Under the pieces are notes generated by a model that saw only the letters and a program-made list of their open reading frames with translations, ran no database searches and was not told where the DNA came from. This document shows, one piece after another, positions 55,089-64,000 of a DNA stretch of 64,000 nucleotides; within the stretch, counting starts at the first letter, position 1; every line of letters begins with the position of its first letter. The translations under genes and the position numbers were made by a program. Source of the DNA: Eutrigla gurnardus. Taxonomy: Eukaryota > Chordata > Actinopteri > Perciformes > Triglidae. The stretch is from assembly GCA_963514095.1 (NCBI GenBank), contig CAUPSS010000027.1, forward strand, positions 186,001-250,000. The letters run 5' to 3'.

Positions 55089-55826
55089 AACCAGTCTATC
55101 ACAGGGAGACATGTAGAGACAGACAGGTAACCAGTCTATCACAGGGAGACATGTAGAGACAGACAGGTAACCAGTCTATCACAGGGAGACATGTAAAGAC
55201 AGACAGGTAACCAGTCTATCACAGGGAGACATGTAGAGACAGACAGGTAACCAGTCTATCACAGGGAGACATGTAGAGACAGACAGGTAACCAGTCTATC
55301 ACAGGGAGACATGTAGAGACAGACAGGTAACCAGTCTATCACAGGGAGACATGTACAGACAGACAGGTAACCAGTCTATCACAGGGCTGACATGTAGAGA
55401 CAGACAGGTAACCAGTCTATCACAGGGAGACATGTAGAGACAGACAGGTAACCAGTCTATCACAGGGAGACATGTACAGACAGACAGGTAACCAGTCTAT
55501 CACAGGGCTGACATGTAGAGACAGACAGGTAACCAGTCTATCACAGGGCTGACATGTAGAGACAGACAGGTAACCAGTCTATCATAGGGCTGACATGTAG
55601 AGACAGACAGGTAACCAGTCTATCACATGGAGACATCTGGAGACAGACAGGTAACCAATCTATCACAGGGAGACATGTAGAGACAGACAGGTAACCAGTC
55701 TATCACAGGGAGACATGTAGAGACCGACAGGTAACCAGTCTATCACAAGGGGACATGTAGAGACAGACAGGTAACCAGTCTATCACAGGGCTGACATGTA
55801 GAGACAGACAGGTAACCAGTCTATCA
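55089..55826 (+). repeat. 4,107-bp block, partial third copy
   Basis: Continues the same period through GACATCTGG (55635) and CACAAGGGGAC (near 55745) to the CTG unit at 55773-55813. The next unit is the hairpin variant, where the earlier copies have CATAGGG. The block is therefore cut about 740 bp in. Confidence 0.9.
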
Positions 55827-58800
55827 CATGGAGACATGTGGAGACAGACAGGTAACCAGTCTATCACAGGGAGACATGTAGAGACAGACAGGTAACCAGT
55901 CTATCACAGGGAGACATGTAGAGACCGACAGGTAACCAGTCTATCACAGGGGGACATGTAGAGACAGACAGGTAACCAGTCTATCACAGGGAGACATGTA
56001 GAGACAGACAGGTAACCAGTCTATCACAGGGAGACATGTAGAGACAGACAGGTAACCAGTCTATCACGGGGCCGACATGTAGAGACAGACAGGTAACCAG
56101 TCTATCACAGGGAGACATGTAGAGACAGACAGGTAACCAGTCTATCACAGGGGGACATGTAGAGACAGACAGTTAACCAGTCTATCACAGGGAGACATGT
56201 AGAGACAGACAGGTAACCAGTCTATCACATGGAGACATGTAGAGACAGACAGGTAACCAGTCTATCACAGGGGGACATGTAGAGACAGACAGGTAACCAG
56301 TCTATCACAGGGAGACATGTAGAGACAGACAGGTAACCAGTCTATCACAGGGAGACATGGAGAGACAGACAGGTAACCAGTCTATCACAGGGAGACATGT
56401 AAAGACAGACAGGTAACCAGTCTATCACAGGGAGACATGTAGAGACAGACAGGTGACCAGTCTATCACAGGGAGACATGTAGAGACAGACAGGTAACCAG
56501 TCTATCACAGGGGGACATGTAGAGACAGACAGGTAACCAGTCTATCACAGGGAGACATGTAGAGACAGACAGGTAACCAGTCTATCACAGGGAGACATGT
56601 AGAGACCGACAGGTAACCAGTCTTTCACAGGGGGACATGTAGAGACAGACAGGTAACCAGTCTATCACAGGGAGACATGAAGAGACAGACAGGTAACCAG
56701 TCTATCACAGGGAGACATGTAGAGACAGACAGGTAACCAGTCTATCACGGGGCCGACATTTAGAGAGACAGGTAACCAGTCTATCACAGGGAGACATGTA
56801 GAGACAGACAGGTAACCAGTCTATCACAGGGCTGACATGTAGAGACAGACAGGTAACCAGTCTATCACAGGGAGACATGTAGAGACAGACAGGTAACCAG
56901 TCTATCACAGGGAGACATGTAGAGACAGACAGGTAACCAGTCTATCACAGGGCTGACATGTAGAGACAGACAGGCAACCAGTCTATCACAGGGCTGACAT
57001 GTAGAGACAGACAGGTAACCAGTCTATCACAGGGAGACATGTAGAGACAGACAGGTAACCAGTCTATCACAGGGAGACATGTAGAGACAGACAGGTAACC
57101 AGTCTATCACAGGGAGACATGTAGAGACAGACAGGTAACCAGTCTATCACAGGGGGACATGTAGAGACAGACAGGTAACCAGTCTATCATAGGGAGACAT
57201 GTAGAGACAGACAGGTAACCAGTCTATCACAGGGAGACATGTAGAGACAGACAGGTAACCAGTCTATCACAGGGGGACATGTAGAGACAGACAGGTAACC
57301 AGTCTATCACAGGGAGACATGTAGAGACAGACAGGTAACCAGTCTATCACAGGGAGACATGTAGAGACAGACAGGTAACCAGTCTATCACAGGGAGACAT
57401 GTAAAGACAGACAGGTAACCACTCTATCACAGGGAGACATGTAGAGACAGACAGGTGACCAGTCTATCACAGGGAGACATGTAGAGACAGACAGGTAACC
57501 AGTCTATCACAGGGAGACATGTAGAGACAGACAGGTAACCAGTCTATCACAGGGCTGACATGTAGAGACAGACAGGTAACCAGTCTATCACAGGGAGACA
57601 TGTAGAGACAGACAGGTAACCAGTCTATCACAGGGAGACATGTACAGACAGACAGGTAACCAGTCTATCACAGGGCTGACATGTAGAGACAGACAGGTAA
57701 CCAGTCTATCACAGGGGGACATGTAGAGACAGACAGGTAACCAGTCTATCACAGGGAGACATGTAGAGACAGACAGGTAACCAGTCTATCACAGGGAGAC
57801 ATGTAGAGACAGACAGGTAACCAGTCTATCACAGGGAGACATGTAAAGACAGACAGGTAACCAGTCTATCACAGGGAGACATGTAGAGACAGACAGGTGA
57901 CCAGTCTATCACAGGGAGACATGTAGAGACAGACAGGTAACCAGTCTATCACAGGGAGACATGTAGAGACAGACAGGTAACCAGTCTATCACAGGGAGAC
58001 ATGTACAGACAGACAGGTAACCAGTCTATCACAGGGCTGACATGTAGAGACAGACAGGTAACCAGTCTATCACAGGGCTGACATGTAGAGACAGACAGGT
58101 AACCAGTCTATCATAGGGCTGACATGTAGAGACAGACAGGTAACCAGTCTATCACATGGAGACATGTGGAGACAGACAGGTAACCAGTCTATCACAGGGA
58201 GACATGTAGAGACAGACAGGTAACCAGTCTATCACAGGGAGACATGTAGAGACCGACAGGTAACCAGTCTATCACAGGGGGACATGTAGAGACAGACAGG
58301 TAACCAGTCTATCACAGGGAGACATGTAGAGACAGACAGGTAACCAGTCTATCACAGGGAGACATGTAGAGACAGACAGGTAACCAGTCTATCACAGGGA
58401 GACATGTAGAGACAGACAGGTGACCAGTCTATCACAGGGAGACATGTAGAGACAGACAGGTAACCAGTCTATCACAGGGAGACATGTAGAGACAGACAGG
58501 TAACCAGTCTATCACAGGGCTGACATGTAGAGACAGACAGGTAACCAGTCTATCACAGGGAGACATGTACAGACAGACAGGTAACCAGTCTATCACAGGG
58601 CTGACATGTAGAGACAGACAGGTAACCAGTCTATCACAGGGCTGACATGTAGAGACAGACAGGTAACCAGTCTATCATAGGGCTGACATGTAGAGACAGA
58701 CAGGTAACCAGTCTATCACATGGAGACATGTGGAGACAGACAGGTAACCAGTCTATCACAGGGAGACATGTAGAGACAGACAGGTAACCAGTCTATCACA

Positions 58801-58865
58801 GGGAGACATGTAGAGACCGACAGGTAACCAGTCTATCACAGGGGGACATGTAGAGACAGACAGGT
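55827..58865 (+). repeat. Mosaic segment with copies of 43 kb-type and 31 kb-type sequence
   Basis: The first part, to about 56.95 kb, carries CACGGGGCCG, CAGTTAACC, CATGGAG, TCTTTCAC and CATTTAG in the order seen at 43.1-44.0 kb. It has a private GACATGAAG near 56677 and a two-base loss in ATTTAGAGAGACAGG near 56759. From about 57.1 kb it follows 30.7 kb onward at offset 26,402: CATAGGGAGA at 57190 and 30788, GTAAAG at 57845 and 31443. One private change gives CCACTCTATC near 57419. Confidence 0.87.
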
Positions 58866-59873
58866 AACCAGTCTATCACAGGGAGACATGTAGAGACAGA
58901 CAGGTAACCAGTCTATCACAGGGAGACATGTAGAGACAGACAGGTAACCAGTCTATCACGGGGCCGACATGTAGAGACAGACAGGTAACCAGTCTATCAC
59001 AGGGAGACATGTAGAGACAGACAGGCAACCAGTCTATCACAGGGCTGACATGTAGAGACAGACAGGTAACCAGTCTATCACAGGGCCGACATGTAGAGAC
59101 AGACAGGTAACCAGTCTATCACAGGGAGACATGTAGAGACAGACAGGTAACCAGTCTATCACAGGGAGACATGTAGAGACAGACAGGTAACCAGTCTATC
59201 ATGGGGCCGACATGTAGAGACAGACAGGTAACCAGTCTATCACAGGGAGACATGTAGAGACAGACAGGTAACCAGTCTATCACAGGGGGACATGTAGAGA
59301 CAGACAGGTAACCAGTCTATCACATGGAGACATGTGGAGACAGACAGGTAACCAGTCTATCACAGGGCTGACATGTAGAGACAGACAGGCAACCAGTCTA
59401 TCACAGGGCTGACATGTAGAGACAGACAGGTAACCAGTCTATCACAGGGCCGACATGTAGAGACAGACAGGTAACCAGTCTATCACAGGGAGACATGTAG
59501 AGACAGACAGGTAACCAGTCTATCACAGGGAGACATGTAGAGACAGACAGGTAACCAGTCTATCATGGGGCCGACATGTAGAGACAGACAGGTAACCAGT
59601 CTATCACAGGGAGACATGTAGAGACAGACAGGTAACCAGTCTATCACAGGGGGACATGTAGAGACAGACAGGTAACCAGTCTATCACAGTAAGACATTTA
59701 GAGACAGACAGGTAACCAGTCTATCACAGGGAGACATGTAGAGACAGACAGGTAACCAGTCTATCACAGGGGGACATGTAGAGACAGACAGGTAACCAGT
59801 CTATCACAGGGAGACATGTAGAGACAGACAGGTAACCAGTCTATCACAGGGAGACATGTAGAGACAGACAGGT
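58866..59873 (+). repeat. 1,008-bp block, copy 1
   Basis: Twenty-five units with eight 41-mers. Markers: CACGGGGCCG at 58959, GGCAACC near 59025, CATGGGGCCG near 59200, hairpin unit near 59325, and CAGTAAGACATTTAG at 59690. The combination CAGTAAG with CATTTAG in one unit occurs only in this pair. Confidence 0.92.
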
Positions 59874-60881
59874 AACCAGTCTATCACAGGGAGACATGTA
59901 GAGACAGACAGGTAACCAGTCTATCACAGGGAGACATGTAGAGACAGACAGGTAACCAGTCTATCACGGGGCCGACATGTAGAGACAGACAGGTAACCAG
60001 TCTATCACAGGGAGACATGTAGAGACAGACAGGCAACCAGTCTATCACAGGGCTGACATGTAGAGACAGACAGGTAACCAGTCTATCACAGGGCCGACAT
60101 GTAGAGACAGACAGGTAACCAGTCTATCACAGGGAGACATGTAGAGACAGACAGGTAACCAGTCTATCACAGGGAGACATGTAGAGACAGACAGGTAACC
60201 AGTCTATCATGGGGCCGACATGTAGAGACAGACAGGTAACCAGTCTATCACAGGGAGACATGTAGAGACAGACAGGTAACCAGTCTATCACAGGGGGACA
60301 TGTAGAGACAGACAGGTAACCAGTCTATCACATGGAGACATGTGGAGACAGACAGGTAACCAGTCTATCACAGGGCTGACATGTAGAGACAGACAGGCAA
60401 CCAGTCTATCACAGGGCTGACATGTAGAGACAGACAGGTAACCAGTCTATCACAGGGCCGACATGTAGAGACAGACAGGTAACCAGTCTATCACAGGGAG
60501 ACATGTAGAGACAGACAGGTAACCAGTCTATCACAGGGAGACATGTAGAGACAGACAGGTAACCAGTCTATCATGGGGCCGACATGTAGAGACAGACAGG
60601 TAACCAGTCTATCACAGGGAGACATGTAGAGACAGACAGGTAACCAGTCTATCACAGGGGGACATGTAGAGACAGACAGGTAACCAGTCTATCACAGTAA
60701 GACATTTAGAGACAGACAGGTAACCAGTCTATCACAGGGAGACATGTAGAGACAGACAGGTAACCAGTCTATCACAGGGGGACATGTAGAGACAGACAGG
60801 TAACCAGTCTATCACAGGGAGACATGTAGAGACAGACAGGTAACCAGTCTATCACAGGGAGACATGTAGAGACAGACAGGT
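59874..60881 (+). repeat. 1,008-bp block, copy 2
   Basis: CACGGGGCCG at 59967 and CAGTAAGACATTTAG at 60698 are each 1,008 bases after copy 1. The sharing of the double variant CAGTAAG plus CATTTAG dates the duplication after both mutations. It ends at the GTAAAG unit starting at 60882. Confidence 0.92.
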
Positions 60882-63800
60882 AACCAGTCTATCACAGGGA
60901 GACATGTAAAGACAGACAGGTAACCAGTCTATCACAGGGAGACATGTAGAGACAGACAGGTGACCAGTCTATCACAGGGAGACATGTAGAGACAGACAGG
61001 TAACCAGTCTATCACAGGGAGACATGTAGAGACAGACAGGTAACCAGTCTATCACAGGGCTGACATGTAGAGACAGACAGGTAACCAGTCTATCACAGGG
61101 AGACATGTAGAGACAGACAGGTAACCAGTCTATCACAGGGAGACATGTACAGACAGACAGGTAACCAGTCTATCACAGGGCTGACATGTAGAGACAGACA
61201 GGTAACCAGTCTATCACAGGGCTGACATGTAGAGACAGACAGGTAACCAGTCTATCATAGGGCTGACATGTAGAGACAGACAGGTAACCAGTCTATCACA
61301 TGGAGACATGTGGAGACAGACAGGTAACCAGTCTATCACAGGGAGACATGTAGAGACAGACAGGTAACCAGTCTATCACAGGGAGACATGTAGAGAACGA
61401 CAGGTAACCAGTCTATCACAGGGGGACATGTAGAGACAGACAGGTAACCAGTCTATCACAGGGAGACATGTAGAGACAGACAGGTAACCAGTCTATCACA
61501 GGGAGACATGTAGAGACAGACAGGTAACCAGTCTATCACGGGGCCGACATGTAGAGACAGACAGGTAACGAGTCTATCACAGGGAGACATGTAGAGACAG
61601 ACAGGTAACCAGTCTATCACAGGGGGACATGTAGAGACAGACAGTTAACCAGTCTATCACAGGGAGACATGTAGAGACAGACAGGTAACCAGTCTATCAC
61701 ATGGAGACATGTAGAGACAGACAGGTAACCAGTCTATCACAGGGGGACATGTAGAGACAGACAGGTAACCAGTCTATCACAGGGAGACATGTAGAGACAG
61801 ACAGGTAACCAGTCTATCACAGGGAGACATGGAGAGACAGACAGGTAACCAGTCTATCACAGGGAGACATGTAAAGACAGACAGGTAACCAGTCTATCAC
61901 AGGGAGACATGTAGAGACAGACAAGTGACCAGTCTATCACAGGGAGACATGTAGAGACAGACAGGTAACCAGTCTATTACAGGGGGACATGTAGAGACAG
62001 ACAGGTAACCAGTCTATCACAGGGAGACATGTAGAGACAGACAGGTAACCAGTCTATCACAGGGAGACATGTAGAGACCGACAGGTAACCAGTCTTTCAC
62101 AGGGGGACATGTAGAGACAGACAGGTAACCAGTCTATCACAGGAGACATGTAGAGACAGACAGGTAACCAGTCTATCACAGGGAGACATGTAGAGACAGA
62201 CAGGTAACCAGTCTATCACGGGGCCGACATTTAGAGACAGACAGGTAACCAGTCTATCACAGGGAGACATGTAGAGACAGACAGGTAACCAGTCTATCAC
62301 AGGGCTGACATGTAGAGACAGACAGGTGACCAGTCTATCACAGGGCTGACATGTAGAGAGAGACAGGTGACCAGTCTATCACAGGGCTGACATGTAGAGA
62401 CAGACAGGTAACCAGTCTATCACAGGGAGACATGTAGAGACAGACAGGTAACCAGTCTATCACAGGGAGACATGTAGAGACAGACAGGTAACCAGTCTAT
62501 CACAGGGCTGACATGTAGAGACAGACAGGCAACCAGTCTATCACAGGGCTGACATGTAGAGACAGACAGGTAACCAGTCTATCACAGGGCCGACATGTAG
62601 AGACAGACAGGTAACCAGTCTATCACAGGGAGACATGTAGAGACAGACAGGTAACCAGTCTATCACAGGGAGACATGTAGAGACAGACAGGTAACCAGTC
62701 TATCACAGGGAGACATGTAGAGACAGACAGGTAACCAGTCTATCACAGGGAGACATGTAAAGACAGACAGGTAACCAGTCTATCACAGGGAGACATGTAG
62801 AGACAGACAGGTGACCAGTCTATCACAGGGAGACATGTACAGACAGACAGGTAACCAGTCTATCACAGGGAGACATGTAGAGACAGACAGGTAACCAGTC
62901 TATCATGGGGCCGACATGTAGAGACAGACAGGTAACCAGTCTATCACAGGGAGACATGTAGAGACAGACAGGTAACCAGTCTATCACAGGGGGACATGTA
63001 GAGACAGACAGGTAACCAGTCTATCACATGGAGACATGTGGAGACAGACAGGTAACCAGTCTATCACAGGGCTGACATGTAGAGACAGACAGGCAACCAG
63101 TCTATCACAGGGCTGACATGTAGAGACAGACAGGTAACCAGTCTATCACAGGGCCGACATGTAGAGACAGACAGGTAACCAGTCTATCACAGGGAGACAT
63201 GTAGAGACAGACAGGTAACCAGTCTATCACAGGGAGACATGTAGAGACAGACAGGTAACCAGTCTATCATGGGGCCGACATGTAGAGACAGACAGGTAAC
63301 CAGTCTATCACAGGGAGACATGTAGAGACAGACAGGTAACCAGTCTATCACAGGGGGACATGTAGAGACAGACAGGTAACCAGTCTATCACAGTAAGACA
63401 TGTAGAGACAGACAGGTAACCAGTCTATCACAGGGAGACATGTAGAGACAGACAGGTAACCAGTCTATCACAGGGGGACATGTAGAGACAGACAGGTAAC
63501 CAGTCTATCACAGGGAGACATGTAGAGACAGACAGGTAACCAGTCTATCACAGGGAGACATGTAGAGACAGACAGGTAACCAGTCTATCACAGGGAGACA
63601 TGTAAAGACAGACAGGTAACCAGTCTATCACAGGGAGACATGTAGAGACAGACAGGTGACCAGTCTATCACAGGGAGACATGTAGAGACAGACAGGTAAC
63701 CAGTCTATCACAGGGAGACATGTAGAGACAGACAGGTAACCAGTCTATCACAGGGCTGACATGTAGAGACAGACAGGTAACCAGTCTATCACAGGGAGAC

Positions 63801-64000
63801 ATGTAGAGACAGACAGGTAACCAGTCTATCACAGGGAGACATGTACAGACAGACAGGTAACCAGTCTATCACAGGGCTGACATGTAGAGACAGACAGGTA
63901 ACCAGTCTATCACAGGGCTGACATGTAGAGACAGACAGGTAACCAGTCTATCACAACGCTGACATGTAGAGACAGACAGGTAACCAGTCTATCACATGGA
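60882..64000 (+). repeat. Mosaic segment with many single-copy base changes
   Basis: Continues as a 43 kb-like and then 33 kb-like mosaic. Single-site changes seen here only: GAGAACGACAGG near 61396, CTATTAC near 61976, ACAAGTGACC near 61921, a one-base loss (ACAGGAGACATG, 39-base unit near 62128-62166), GAGAGAGACAGG near 62358, and CACAACGCTGAC near 63953. AACGAGTC near 61568 also occurs near 38953. The last base lies inside a hairpin-type unit. The cluster of private changes is denser than in the homogenised blocks upstream. Confidence 0.85.

Larger units (their letters stand above)
1..64000. repeat. Satellite/megasatellite array of a 40/41-base unit, whole window
   Basis: Every line of the window is the same unit head to tail. 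Written from AACCAG, the landmarks are CCAGTCTATCACAGGG, then AG (40-mer) or CTG/CCG (41-mer), then ACATGTAGAGACAGACAGG and a final T. The GGT end and the AACC start of the next unit form GGTAACC at nearly every junction. I estimate about 1,590 units from the mean length. There is no unique sequence of any size, no transposon and no RNA gene. Most units differ from the standard by zero to two bases, and the differences recur as named variants in fixed order. Indels other than the 40/41 choice are very rare. Both 40-mers and 41-mers are spread through the whole window. The array is cut by the window end inside a unit at 63982-64000. The family name and host species are not recognisable to me; eukaryotic satellite DNA is the inference. 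Confidence 0.99.

Noticed and set aside
56705..62300. 67-codon minus-strand frames at 56705-56908 and 62097-62300
   Set aside because: The same stretch altered by a two-base loss near 56759 and a one-base loss near 62140. Free tolerance of frameshifts argues against coding.
1..64000. CRISPR array
   Set aside because: The periodic 40-base repeat suggested it, but there are no unique spacers. The whole period is conserved, unit sizes are 40/41 with no repeat-spacer alternation, and there are no cas genes.
1..64000. Telomeric repeat or simple microsatellite
   Set aside because: The unit is 40 bases of mixed sequence with no TTAGGG-like core. The short GACAGACAG run inside each unit is only part of the unit.
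1..64000. Coding minisatellite (mucin- or silk-like exon)
   Set aside because: A 40-base unit is not a multiple of three, and stops occur in all frames within a few units on both strands except in rare local stretches. Indels are not constrained to threes.
1..64000. GGTAACC or GGTAAC as splice donors or a splicing array
   Set aside because: GTAA at every junction resembles a donor site. However, there is no exon, no branch-point or polypyrimidine tract on the + strand (which is purine-rich), and the motif is simply part of the unit.

Overview
The whole 64 kb is one uninterrupted tandem array of a roughly 40-base unit. No unique sequence, gene, RNA gene or transposon interrupts it. The standard unit is 40 bases long (15 A, 8 C, 11 G, 6 T; 47.5% GC; 65% purine on the + strand). 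The second common form is 41 bases, with CTG or CCG in place of AG just before the central GACATG. At a mean near 40.3 bases per unit the window holds about 1,590 copies. The first base starts a unit and the last base falls inside one, so the array continues past at least the right edge and probably both. This looks like non-coding satellite or megasatellite DNA from a eukaryote, plausibly a vertebrate such as a fish. That is inference, because nothing here identifies a species.

The units are not interchangeable. About a dozen marked variants recur in fixed order and make higher-order repeats (HORs). The fullest is a 48-unit, 1,934-bp HOR (34 units of 40 and 14 of 41) at 12737-14670, 19587-21520 and 22208-24141. 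Shorter forms share its two ends: 17 units/687 bp (1, 2260, 7899, 12050 and 21521), 36 units/1,452 bp (18135) and 39 units/1,572 bp (688). An expanded 2,377-bp form lies at 2947-5323. Each length difference equals a whole number of units with the expected mix of 40- and 41-mers, as unequal exchange in register would give.

Layout: 1-24.9 kb holds classical HORs with irregular stretches at 5.3-7.9, 10.1-12.0 and 14.7-18.1 kb. From 24.9 to 32.6 kb is a shuffled region with truncated 31-base units. A 3,525-bp block is present exactly twice at 32,585-39,634. From 39.6 to 43.1 kb is another shuffled region. A copy of 15.6-19.35 kb lies at 43.1-46.84 kb. A 4,107-bp period runs for about 2.2 copies at 46.9-55.8 kb. 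From 55.8 to 64 kb is mosaic, including a 1,008-bp block present twice (58,866-60,881) and a stretch matching 30.7-32.7 kb.

No genes work together here. The only long open frames are on the minus strand and follow from unit-length arithmetic (alternating 40+41 = 81 bases = 27 codons). They need GTG as the start codon. I do not annotate them as genes. The interest lies in the array's recorded history of nested duplications and in a few structural variants, notably a unit that forms a perfect short hairpin.
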